From Neodontobutis hainanensis (taxonomy: Eukaryota; Chordata; Actinopteri; Gobiiformes; Odontobutidae): a stretch of DNA of 64,000 nucleotides. A program made the position numbers and the translations under genes. The notes beneath the pieces were generated by a model. It was not told the origin of the DNA, made no database searches, and saw nothing but the letters and a program-made list of their open reading frames with translations. The first letter of the stretch is position 1. Each line of letters starts with the position of its first letter. The stretch covers positions 6,028,001 to 6,092,000 of the forward strand of contig JALDNG010000022.1 in assembly GCA_024349245.1 (NCBI GenBank). The letters are read 5' to 3'. This document shows positions 10,601-20,965 of the stretch, piece after piece.

Positions 10601-11685
10601 ATGATGCGACGTCTACAATACATCCGGCTGTTCCTCATTTTCATGAGTCTGGGGGATAATGGTAAGTTTAACAAATCATGCTGCTTTATTTATGCTAATA
10701 ATGGACTAATCTCAAAGGACCTTCTTCATTGTAGTGCTTGGGAGTGTAATTGTAAATGGGGAAAGGGTCCCAGATAATGCCATGCAGTATATGGCCTCTG
10801 TGCAGAGCATTTTTGCTCATGTTTGTGGAGGGTTCCTTGTGAGTGAAGACTTTGTACTCACTGCAGCACACTGTTTGGACGAGTAAGTGACAATTACTTC
10901 TTTAGTAGAAGTGTTACTTTTACTTTTCTAACATCTCTCCATGTGGTCTCCTTTAGTCAGCCTGTAAGAGTTGTCCTTGGCAACCACAATCTCAATCATA
11001 CCAACACTGGACAAAAGATCAACATTGAGAAAAGAATCAGACACCCGTCCTATGAAAATATTGGCTCTGGTGATGACCTCATGCTCCTAAAAGTATGAAC
11101 TGGAAAAGCTTTGTTAGAAATACATTCTGTATATTTTTTAGAATAAAAAGTGACATTGTGGTTTTATTACTGTTCTTCCAGCTAAGTCAGAAAGCTGTGC
11201 TGGGAAATGACATTCAAATAATAAAACTTCCAGACCCTGGCATGAATGTAGAGGTGGATGAGTTGTGCCAGGTGGCTGGATGGGGGGCTACTCACACAAA
11301 GGGTGGAAATGTTAAAGTGCTGATGGCGACAGACGTGTCTATTATAGACACAGATACCTGTAAAGATCAATGGAAAGGCCTTCCTGACAATGTTATCTGT
11401 GCAGGCGGCTCCTCAACAGGCAGAGGATTCTGTCAGGTTTGTAAGAACAATGTAAAAAGATTGTGTCCAAAGTCACTTATTAAACAATTCATGAAAAAAT
11501 ACAAAGAGCCATTCTGTTTTCAGGGTGACTCTGGAGGCCCTCTAGTGTGCAGAGAGACTGCAGTTGGTGTTGTGTCCTTCAATCGACATCGCAAATGTGA
11601 TTATAATTACGATGTGCCAAATGTCTACGTTGACATTTCAAAATACCTTCCTTGGATCCGTAAAGTCATCACCAATGATAAATAA
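10601..11685 (+). CDS. A2: granzyme/mast-cell-protease-like serine protease
   Basis: Exons: 10601-10661, 10735-10882, 10957-11092, 11182-11436 and 11524-11685, giving 253 residues. Domain order and triad are as in A1 (His66, Asp110, Ser203), and the mature start is IVNG at 26. Differences from A1 include Lys for Asp after IVNG, a THTKGG loop in exon 4 in place of THRNSG, and a C-terminus ending WIRKVITNDK. Intron 4 is 87 bp, a multiple of three, with no in-frame stop. Its retention would add 29 residues just before the catalytic GDSGG, which would probably inactivate the product. AATAAA lies at 11732-11737. All splice sites are canonical. Confidence 0.88.
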
Positions 11686-11689
11686 AGTG

Positions 11690-12466
11690 ATGATCAAAAA
11701 TGTGCTTTGATGTATGGAGAGCAAACCTTTTAATAAAATTATTCATTTATTCACCTTCTATTTTTTATTGGTCTGATAATTACAGCAGCTTTGGGCATAA
11801 GGCACTGTACACCTCAGAAATTTCCTTCCATGAATCAAAAGTACTCTTAAGTAACAAAACGAATATGACGACATAAGGGACATCTTCATTGTTTTTTGCA
11901 TTTAGCACTGTGACATTTTCTGTTCTGTATTTTGGGGCACTTGCATTCTAATTATGTCAATGCTTTTATTGTGTATTACTTTGTCATTTTTAATATTGTA
12001 AAGCACTTGTTGTTGTAGATGTGTTGTACAAATAAAGTTTGTTTGATTGATTGAGATAAAATCTGTTAAACCCTCTAAACCACAGACAACTGATACACAT
12101 ACTGATGAACATAAAACCATATCTAAAAGGTTGTGTAAGGTCTTTTGCAATAAATTGATGACAACATCCATTTTATAGTTATTTTAACCCAGGATTTTTT
12201 TTATACATTTTATACCATGTATTCTCATAGGTGGGTTGGTACCAGGACTCACTTAGCAAGACAGACAACTATAAATCCACCTTTACGTGCATGTTTTTGG
12301 ATGTTTTTTTATTTGTGAATAATACAACAAAATTTTACAGAAAACAAGACAATTCTGATGAAAATGGTGACAATGACCAACACAAACAACTTATGAAGTC
12401 TTATGCCTGTGTGTGTACTATTTTATTCCTTACTTACATAACCACTGTCACTATCAGTCCTAGAAG
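11690..12466. other. A2-B intergenic region
   Basis: This is A-type 3' flank followed by DNA with no recognisable feature. The B promoter, minisatellite and exons 1-3 expected here are missing. Confidence 0.5.
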
Positions 12467-12662
12467 ACTGTCCTGAGGTCATCTGTGCAGGTGGATACAA
12501 CACAGACAAAGGATTCTGTCAGGTGTGTATGCTAAATATTAAAGTTGTCTGTAGCTAAATCAGTTTTTCATTCACATTGTTTCTTCTCACAGGGGGATGC
12601 TGGTGGGCCCGCAGTGGGACGGCAGTCGGTGTTGTGTCTTTCAAAGGTTTTGAAGGAGATGG
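12467..12662 (+). pseudogene. B-lineage protease remnant (end of exon 4 and part of exon 5)
   Basis: The last part of exon 4 (about 12470-12522) keeps CAGGYNTDKGFCQ and its GT donor. Exon 5 opens at 12593 with GGG GAT GCT, so the motif reads GDAGGP and the nucleophile Ser is replaced by Ala. A 7-bp deletion then shifts the frame, and homology stops near 12662. It is the dead B partner of A2. Confidence 0.85.
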
Positions 12663-12679
12663 TTAATTTTAGGTGTACA

Positions 12680-12779
12680 GGTAATTTTCAAAGCATTTAC
12701 TTTTCCCCATCGGGACAATTGTAGAAATGACCATCTCTCTACATCCCAGATGAATTTCTTCATCAAAGTGTCAAAGTTT
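12680..12779. repeat. B 3'-flank segment shared with 36.4 and 46.2 kb
   Basis: The text around ACCATCTCTCTACATCCCAG and the following ATTTCTTCATCAAAG recurs at about 36415-36530 and 46200-46315. At 46315 the same site is where the LTR element begins. It marks the distal end of the B-type flank. Confidence 0.55.
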
Positions 12780-13750
12780 TTTTCATCTTGCAGCTCAGCT
12801 CATACATTGACTGCATTACTGCAGGAGCTGCATCAATCTGCCTGTCCCCTTGCCTCCTTCCCTCACTTGACTCCTAGATACTTACACTCCTCCACTTGGG
12901 CAGGCGCTCTCCCCCAAATCGAAGGACTGAGAACCGTGGCTTTGGACTTTGAGGTGCTGATTCTCTTCCCAGCCGCTTCACACTCAGCTACAAACCTTCC
13001 AAGTTCAGCTCAAGGTCTTGGTTTGATGAAGCCAACATGACATCATCTGCAAAAAGCAGAGACAAAACCATTGGTCCCCAAACTGGACACCCTCCGGACT
13101 CTGGCAGCACCTAGGAATCCTGTCCATAAAGATAATATAAAGGACCGGCGACAAAGGGTAGCCCTGCCGGAGTCCAAAATGTACCGGGAACAGGTCTAAC
13201 TTACTCCCTGCAGTGCAAACCAAGGGTTGGATGGAGACCGGAAAGCCCTTATCAAAGGTCAGACTCCCAGAACACCCCCCACAGGATTGCCGTGAGGGAC
13301 ACAGTTGGATACCTTCTCCAAATCCACAAAGCACATGTCAGTGGGATTGAAGAGATCCTCGAAGTATTTCTTCCACCACTCGACAATGTCCCCAGTTGAA
13401 GTCAACAGCTGCCCACATCCATTGTAAACAGTGTTGGCAGGACACTGCTTCCCCTTCTGGAGGCGCAAGACATTTTGCCAGAATTTCTTTTAGGCCGATT
13501 GATAGTCCTCGTCCATGGCCTCCCCAAACTCCAACACCGCTCGGGTTTAGATCGAGGGGGCCTCTCCTTCCTGTCACCCCCTCCCCAAGCTCCGGCTCTT
13601 TTCCACCAGTGAGGTGACATTCCATGTCTCTAGCACCAGATTCTGTGTCTAGGGATTGGCTCGCGAGGCCCCTGCCTTCGACTGCCACCCAGCCTTATCA
13701 TGCCGTTTCCCTCGCAGGTGGTCTTACGGGAGGTCAGCCCCATGTCGCTC
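12780..13750 (-). mobile_element. LINE fragment on minus strand (RTE/Rex-like RT)
   Basis: The minus strand encodes broken reverse-transcriptase pieces including LYIIFMDRI (near 13110) and the downstream region. The + strand shows the complement of the familiar strings (for example CTCCTCCACTTGGGCAG near 12889). Reading frames are disrupted throughout. It is the same family as 60085-62390 but shorter and more diverged. Confidence 0.7.
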
Positions 13751-13862
13751 CTTTAGGCAGAGCCTGGCCAGACCCCTCAGGGTAAGTCCTGGCCAACAGG
13801 TGTTTGCATGCAAGTTTGCTCTGGCTGTATAAAATAGTGCTTATGGTCAGTCTAATACCAAC

Positions 13863-14624
13863 ATGAAGCCTATACACAAGCTTCTACTGTTCCTTCTTTT
13901 TGGAAGTCTTAGACACAACAGTGAGAGCACAACCCAAGAAGGTTTCCAGGGTCTAATTTAACAATGACTTAACTGCTTCTTTTTTTTTTCAGCACTTGTG
14001 ACCATTAACGGCCATAAGGTCTCTGATCAGTCGATGTTGTACATGGCCTCTGTGCAGAACAACGGGAAGCACATTTGTAGTCAGTGAAAACTTTGTGCTC
14101 ACTGCTTCACACTGTGATATGTAAGTCTTTTTCTCTTATAACACATTTCAGCTTATGGAGCCATGATTAGTGTAATCCTTAATGTAGTTCATGATGAAAT
14201 CTGACAATCTCTAATTTTTTTTGGGCAACAGGTTCTTGTTATACACACAATCTTAGAAATGCCAACAATTTGAGGTACAATGTGAAGCAATGCAAAAACC
14301 CATCTTATGAGAGTATCAACAAGGGGATAACATTATGCACCTCTACCCTTAAGAAAGTTTTTAATAGTTGCTGAATTGTACATTTAAAATTCTGTTCCTT
14401 CAGTTGTCTCAGAAAGCTCAGATGGACAACAAAGTATAAACTGTTCAACTTTTAATTGAGAGCACAAGTTTACAGGATGTGTTGTAGCTGGATGGGGCCA
14501 CACTAAAACTCATGGTTCACCTGTGAATGATCTCCAAAAGGCCTTTGTGCCAGTCATCAGTATTCATGAGTGCAAAAAGAAATGGGGCAGCATACTTCCT
14601 CACAGCGTGATCTGTGCCGGTGAC
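13863..14624 (+). pseudogene. C-lineage granzyme-like protease pseudogene
   Basis: Exon 1 (13863-13919) encodes a good signal peptide beginning MKPIHKLLLFLLFG. Exon 2 (from 13993) gives VTINGHKVSD and MASVQNNGKHIC, but about 12 nt around the CGG motif are deleted and an in-frame TGA follows. The TASHCD histidine motif survives only in a shifted frame. Exon 3 (about 14232-14355) is frame-broken and lacks an intact Asp102. Exon 4 (from about 14407) has stops but keeps VAGWGHTKTHGSPVND. The gene ends at about 14624 (CAGD) and is joined directly to B-type 3' flank, without exon 5 and therefore without Ser195. It is clearly related to A and B but is a distinct third lineage. Confidence 0.85.
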
Positions 14625-15090
14625 TGCACTGTTATTGCTGAGTATTAGTTCCACAGAGCCTGTGTAGGCTATGCAGTAAAGATGTTTGTCATGTCTGATG
14701 TTAACTACTGCTGCTTCCAGTGTATCCAGAATAAAATGCAAAATAAGCAATTTACACTAGATTTACACTAGAACAGAGTGGCACAGGTTCTCGTGCCTAC
14801 ATCTGAACATGAAGCATATCCAACCTGCTGTGAGGCAATGCCACCCTCTTGTGGTCAAAAACTAGACCTATTTAAACTGATGACGTCTTCTTGACTTGAC
14901 TGGGGAAATACATACGCAATAAATGAATCATTTAATTCACATGCTATTACTCATTCATTCTTTTACATAACTGTGACTGGGAAAGTTCAAAAATAAAAGC
15001 TTCAAAGCTTTGAAGGTCAGTTATGCCCAATATTGCAGGTTTCATTTATAGACTTGCCATCGTCACAAGCATCATGAAAAACCTGAAAGC

Positions 15091-16185
15091 AAGGACTAGT
15101 GTTGTAGAAAATAAGCTGTAAACATGTCTTTGCTCCAAACTTTCCAACCTCTGGACAATGATCTGTAAAACATCCATACTATGACAACAAACACAAATTT
15201 ACAACTCATCCAGAACAAAGCCATACACAACAATGTAACCAGCCACATTTATGGTAATCCTAAATGAACTAACATGCTGGTGATTACTCTTCACAAGCTG
15301 ATAAGAAGATAAGAAGTTTCCAGTTAGGTGAATAGAAAAATATTATCTGTCCTATATATTTAATAAATTTGCATCACCAAACATAATTATCTCATGTATG
15401 TGTGAAAGAGAGAAGACAACAACTTTACAGCAGTAGGGTAAACACGAGTTGTTACCCAACACTCTTATTGCAAATTGCCTTGACCCAAATGCATGTCAAA
15501 AACTCTATTTGCAACAATCCTCAACTCTTACACTAGACATGTTGCATAAACCTCCAGGAGTGACACATGCAAGACACTTTTTAGTGCCTTTCCAAATCAT
15601 GCCCAATCAACTGAATTTAGTATCAGTGGTATCTCATCAAGTTGTAGAAACATCTCAAAGATGATCTGTGGAAAAACAATGTACCTGAGGTTAAATGTGT
15701 CATGGCAAAGGCTGTTACTACTTAGGTACATGTGCTTTTTTTTATTATTTTTAATAAATTTGAAAACCTCTTTTACGTTGTCATTATGGGGTATTGTTTG
15801 AACAATTTTGATAAAAATAATGTATTTAATCCATTTTGGAATAAGGCTGTAACAAAACAAAATGTGGAAAAAGTGAAGCTGTGTGAATACTTTCCGGATT
15901 CACTGTAAATACTTCTAATATTTAAGTGTTTAAAAGACACTGATCTAAAATTACACTCATAGATATGTGACTGCACAAAGCTTGAAACCTCTGTCAATTC
16001 TTTTACACAAGTTTTTACTTACAAAAATTACTATTGCTTGAAGTGGAAGTGCAGTGGAATATTGCTGTGGTTCAAAAGCCACAAAATTCAAAGAAATATA
16101 CTAATATACCTGGCACTTTTTTATATTTTTATTTTTAATAAACTAGTTCTAAAAAATAGCACTATTTGAAATCAAGGCTTAAACA
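15091..16185. repeat. 1.1-kb identical block, copy 1
   Basis: This block equals 20966-22060 at a constant offset of 5875. I found no mismatch in the parts compared, including long poly-T runs. It contains A-gene 5' flank and a Tc1-like fragment. Short open frames inside it are not genes. Confidence 0.85.
15575..15908 (-). mobile_element. Tc1/mariner-like terminal fragment
   Basis: It ends at the + strand string AATACTTTCCGGATTCACTG, the outer end of a Tc1-like inverted repeat, and is the inverse of 10080-10350. No transposase is present. The duplicate is at 21450-21783. Confidence 0.65.
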
Positions 16186-16364
16186 TTTTAAAGCGTAATT
16201 AATGGCTTTTATAAATGGATTTGACAGACACAAATTAGTCTGTCTGGTGCACACTGCTGTATTTTTACACTGCTTGCTACAAGGGTATCCAAAAGATTCT
16301 GATACAAGATACACACAAGAGTTAATGTCCATGTGATCTCTGTCTACATTATTTACGGTGCAAC

Positions 16365-16409
16365 AGATAAAGATCACTGCTGATGAAACACAAGTGGACC
16401 TGTATAAAA
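16365..16409 (+). promoter_or_regulatory. Core promoter of A3
   Basis: AGATAA lies at 16365-16370 and TATAAAA at 16403-16409, with the same spacing as in A1. Confidence 0.7.
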
Positions 16410-16444
16410 GTTTAGATTTTCAGTGTAACAACTGTGGCAGTGGA

Positions 16445-17527
16445 ATGATGCGACGTCTACAATACATCCGGCTGTTCCTCATCCTCATGAGTCTGGGGGA
16501 TAATGGTAAGTTTAACAAATCATGCTGCTTTATGGATGCTAATAATGGACTAATCTCAATGGACTTTCTTCATTGTAGTGCTTGGGAGTGTAATTGTAAA
16601 TGGGAAGAGGGTCCCAGATAATGCCATGCAGTATATGGCCTCTGTGCAGAGCATTTTTGCTCATGTTTGTGGAGGGTTCCTTGTGAGTGAAGACTTTGTA
16701 CTCACTGCAGCACACTGTTTGGACGAGTAAGTGACAATTACTTCTGTAGTAGAAGTGTTACTTTTACTTTTCTAACATCTCTCCATGTGGTCTCCTTTAG
16801 TCAGCCTGTAAGAGTTGTCCTTGGCAACCACAATCTCAATCATGCCAACACTGGACAAAAGATCAAAATTGAGAAAAGAATCAGACACCCGTCCTATGAA
16901 AATGTTGGCTCTGGTGATGACCTCATGCTCCTAAAAGTATGAACTGGAAAAGCTTTGTTATAAATACATACTGTATATCTAGAATAAAAAGTGACATTGT
17001 GTTTTTTTTTACTGTTCTTCCAGCTAAGTCAGAAAGCTGTGCTGGGAAATGGAATTCAAAAAATAAAACTTCCAGACCCTGGCATGAATGTAGAGGTGGA
17101 TGAGTTGTGCCAAGTGGCTGGATGGGGGGCTACTCACACAAAGGGTAGAAATGTCAAAGAGCTGATGGCAACAAACGTGTCTGTTATAGACACAGATACC
17201 TGTAAAGATCAATGGAAAGGCCTTCCTGACAATGTTATCTGTGCAGGCGGCTCCTCAACAGGCAGAGGATTCTGTCAGGTTTGTAACAACAATGTAAAAG
17301 GATTGTGTCCAAAGTCACTTATTAAACAATTCATGACAAAACAAAATGATCCATTCTGTTTTCAGGGTGACTCTGGAGGCCCTCTAGTGTGCAGAGAGAC
17401 TGCAGTTGGTGTTGTGTCCTTCAATCGACATCGCAACTGTAATCATAATAAGAAAGTCCAAAATGTTTTTGTTGACATTTCAAAATACCTTCCTTGGATC
17501 AATAAAGTCATCACCAATAACAAATAA
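16445..17527 (+). CDS. A3: granzyme/mast-cell-protease-like serine protease
   Basis: Exons: 16445-16505, 16579-16726, 16801-16936, 17024-17278 and 17366-17527, giving 253 residues with triad His66, Asp110 and Ser203. The exon 5 C-terminal part is the most diverged of the A set. After Cys220 it reads NHNKKVQNVFVD, so Pro225 is Gln and Tyr228 is Phe; this segment forms one wall of the S1 site. TNVS in exon 4 makes an N-glycosylation sequon that A1, A2, A5 and A6 lack. Intron 4 is 87 bp and has no stop in frame, as in A2. The 3' signal is the ATTAAA variant near 17574. The intact splice sites and frame argue that it is functional, with altered substrate binding. Confidence 0.85.
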
Positions 17528-17529
17528 AG

Positions 17530-18489
17530 GGATGATCAAAATGTGCTTTGATGTATGGAGAGCAAATCTTTAATTAAAATGATTAATTTATTCACCTTCT
17601 ATTTTTTATTGATCTGATAATTACAGCAGCCTCAGAAATGTCCTTCCATGGATTAAAAGTATGCTTAAGTAACAAAACGACTGCTAAATATGACAACATA
17701 AGGGACATCTTCCTTGTCTTCTGCATTTAAACCTATGACATTTTCTGTTTTAAAGTATTTTAGAATACTTGCTATCCATTTATTTCAATGCTTTTGTGTA
17801 GTATTTTGTCATTTTTGGTAAACTTTGGATGTTGTAAATGTGCTGTAAAAATATGTTTGATTGAGCCACACCATTCTTCAAGTCAGAAATGACATTTACT
17901 TATCTAATGTTTTGGAGCAATGATAAAAAAGCACCTATCTGTTAAACGCTCTAAACCACAGACAACTGATACACATACACTATCTGATGAACATGGAACC
18001 ATATTTAATAGGTTGTGTAAGGTCTTTGCAGTAAAATGATGACAACATCCATTTTAGAACTTGTGTAAATGTTTTGCACAATATTATCTAGATGTGGTTT
18101 ATATGTTGGATGTGTTATTTTGACTCACAGACGGGAAACAGATCAGTGATGTATGTTTGTATGTAACTACACAGGAGCAGAGAGTAGCAACGTATAAGGC
18201 AGAGAATGAAAAAAAAACCATTTACGTTATGTGTAAGAAAGATTCAGTAAAGAAACTTATAAAAATATTCTATGCTTTGTCCTTGTCTTAATGATGTGAT
18301 GATGAGAACCCAGTTAAAGTCTCTTTGATAATATCAATATTAAAGGTTTATAAAACAGCACAAAGGTCTCCACTTAAGAGTAAAAACTTTAAAGAGACCA
18401 GTCACACAAAGTCAAAAACTGTGAAAGATGTAACTGCACTGAGATTCTAAAGATGAGTCATGGATTAGAGAAATGAACTCAGCTGCTCA
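17530..18489. other. A3-B1 intergenic region
   Basis: This is A-type 3' flank (to about 18080) followed by B-type 5' flank. I see no other gene or element. Confidence 0.55.
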
Positions 18490-18699
18490 CTCTTTACTAG
18501 AACAGCTACATGAACATGAACTGCACTGTAGCACTAACGCACAGAGGATGAGGGTTAAACTCTTTACTAGAACAGCTACATGAACATGAACTGCACTGTA
18601 GCACTAACGCACAGAGGATGAGGGTTAAACTCTTTACTAGGACAGCTACATGAACATGAACTGCACTGTAGCACTAACGCACAGAGGATGAGGGTTAAA
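18490..18699 (+). repeat. 70-bp minisatellite in the B1 promoter, 3 units
   Basis: Three tandem 70-bp units start at 18490, 18560 and 18630, each opening CTCTTTACTAG and ending AGGATGAGGGTTAAA. The third has one substitution (GGACAG for GAACAG). The array stops about 42 bp before the TATA box, so unit number could affect promoter spacing or factor binding. Confidence 0.9.
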
Positions 18700-18741
18700 C
18701 CAATGAAGCTGAGGTCACCGGCAGCACAGCATCCAGACGGA

Positions 18742-18749
18742 TATATAAA
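18742..18749 (+). promoter_or_regulatory. TATA box of B1
   Basis: TATATAAA lies 35 nt before the ATG at 18785. The sequence is identical in B2 and B3. Confidence 0.7.
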
Positions 18750-18784
18750 GAAGACACCCTGATCTCCATCGAGGAGTTTTCAAC

Positions 18785-19965
18785 ATGCACACTCTGCATA
18801 ACATCGTACTTCTCTTTCTGACTTTGGGCAAAGAAAACGGTTAGATAGCAGATTAATATCAATTCTTCAAACAATATGTTTATTGTGTCAGTTTGTTTTT
18901 GATTATGTGTTCCAGTTTTTGGCGGTGAAATCATAAATGGTGAAAAAGCCCCAGAGGAGATAATGCAGTACATGGCATCAGTGCAGACGGGTAATGGAGC
19001 CCACATCTGTGGAGGCTTTCTCATCAGCGAGGAGTTCGTGGTAACTGCCGCACACTGTGAAGACCAGTGAGTTTTACCGTACTCAAACAGTTACAGGGCT
19101 TTTATCTCTGGGTTCCACTGTAACTTTATACGTTCTTGTAAACAAATTAAAATTATAGTTTTCAGTCTTTGTGACATGGCTAATCTTATTCTGGCTGATT
19201 CTTTTGTGCATTGTGCATCTACAAATGCCTCAAATGATCTAAATATATTTTCTATGATATTTCCTAGTAATCCCCAAAGTGTGGTTCTCGGCAGTCACAA
19301 TCTTGATAAAGTTGATGACAAGACAATGAGATATGAGATAAAGAAATGCAAATACCCATTAAAAGAAAATACTCGTGCTCATGTTCCTGACATCATGCTC
19401 CTCAAAGTAAGTAGCCACCTATTACAAATGTCTCAGTTTGATGGAAAAGTGATTGTCTAATACTTTTCACAATCCTCAGCTGTCTCGGAAAGCTCCTGTC
19501 AAACCAGTGCCATTGCCACAAACTGTGGAGAAACTGATGGAAAATATAAAGTGCAGTGTTGCTGGATGGGGTCTGACAAAAACAAACGGCTCTGGATCAA
19601 AGGACCTGAGAGTGACCAATGTGTCCATCATCAGCCATGAGGTGTGTGGGATGTTGTGGGCTAAAGTCAACGTTCACCTTCCTGAAGAGGTCATCTGTGC
19701 AGGTGGATACAACACAGACAAAGGATTCTGTCAGGTGTGTATGTTAAATATTAAAGTTGTCTGTAGTTAAATCAGTTTTTTGAGAAGATTGTTTTTTCTC
19801 ACAGGGGATTCTGGTGGGCCTCTAGTGTGCAGTGGGACAGCAGTTGGTGTTGTGTCTTTCAATTTTTTTAGCATCTGTGACTACCCAAATTTCCCCAATG
19901 TTTACACAGACCTAAGAAGTTTTCTTCCATGGATCAAAAGTACACTCAAACAAAACGACTGCTAA
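18785..19965 (+). pseudogene. B1: granzyme-like serine protease, 1-bp frameshift at Ser195 exon
   Basis: Exons: 18785-18839, 18916-19066, 19268-19406, 19480-19734 and 19805-19965. Exons 1-4 are intact: signal peptide MHTLHNIVLLFLTLG, Gly-Glu activation dipeptide, mature start IING (residue 24), His65 (VTAAHC) and Asp110 (VPDIMLL). Exon 5 is one G shorter than in B2 and B3 (four G's after ACA where they have five). The spliced frame therefore reads Gly-Ile-Leu-Val-Gly-Leu-stop and loses GDSGGP. Apart from that base, exon 5 would encode a normal C-terminus ending KQNDC. The missing base is in a homopolymer next to another shortened run, so an assembly error is quite possible. If so, this is an active gene. 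Confidence 0.7.
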
Positions 19966-20129
19966 ATATGACAACATTAGGGACATCTTGTATTTTAAGA
20001 GTGAAGCACCTTGTGGCCATTGTCTGTGAAAGGTCCTATAGCCTATAAATATTATACTTTTTTTTTTTGAGAAGGCTTGCCATTCTGCAACACATCTGAC
20101 ATATCAGACAAAATATAAACGTTTGTCAT

Positions 20130-20525
20130 TCATTCATTCATTCATTTTCTAAAGCTTTGTCCCGTTAGGGGTCGCGGGTGACTGGAGCCTATCCCAGCAG
20201 CTTTGGGCCTGAGGCGGGGTACATCCTGGACAGTGGCCAGTTAGTCGCAGGGCTGACATTTAGAGACAAACATTGACAGACAATCATTCACTCTCACATT
20301 CATTCACTAGGGACACTTTAGAGTTGCCAGTTAACCTGTACATGCATGTCTTTGGACGGTGGGAGGAAGCCGGAGTACCCGGAGAGAACCCACGGTAACA
20401 CGTGGAGGACATGCAGACTCCTCACAGAAAGACCGGAGTCGGCCGAGAATGTTTGAGTCGGCCGGGTTTTGAACTCACGACCTTCTTGCTGTGAGGCAGG
20501 AGTGCTAAGTGACAGAGTGGTTAAC
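20130..20525 (-). mobile_element. 396-bp SINE in the B1 3'UTR region
   Basis: The insertion is flanked by ACGTTTGTCAT at 20119-20129 and 20526-20536, and B3 shows the empty site at 45029-45039. The left end is a CATT microsatellite (the SINE tail) and the right end is a tRNA-like head. The B box is intact in reverse complement, but the A-box segment (about 20509-20520) is inverted relative to the copy at 53917-54312. It lies between the stop codon and the AATAAA near 20585, hence probably in the transcript of B1. Confidence 0.85.
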
Positions 20526-20965
20526 ACGTTTGTCATGTCTGATGTTATCTACTGTTGCTTCCAGTGTATCCAGACTAAAACGCAAAATAAACAATCATTT
20601 CCAAAAAGCTTTCTTTTCTTCAGATTTACACTAGAACAAAGTGGCACAGATTCTCATACCTACATTTGTAGATGAAGCATATCCAACCTGATGTGAGGCA
20701 ATGGCACCCTCTTGTGGTCAAAAACTAGACCTATTTAAACTGATGACGTCTTCTTGACTTGACTGGGGAAATACATACGCAATAAATGAATCATTTAATT
20801 CACTTGCTATTACTCAGTCATTCTTTTTTACATAACTGACTTGGAAAGTTCAAAAATAAAAGCTTTAAAGTTTCCACAGCTTTCAAAGGTCAGTTATGCC
20901 CAATGATGTAGGTTTCATTTATATAGACTTGTCATCTTCACAAGCATCATACAAAACCTGAAAGC

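Noticed and set aside
15449..15997. Three short frames identical to those at 21324-21872
   Set aside because: Their identity is due to the 1.1-kb block duplication. They lie in A flank and a Tc1-like end and encode nothing recognisable.
18490..18699. Regularly spaced direct repeats that could suggest a CRISPR array
   Set aside because: The 70-bp units are contiguous with no unique spacers, sit in a promoter and belong to a vertebrate genome.
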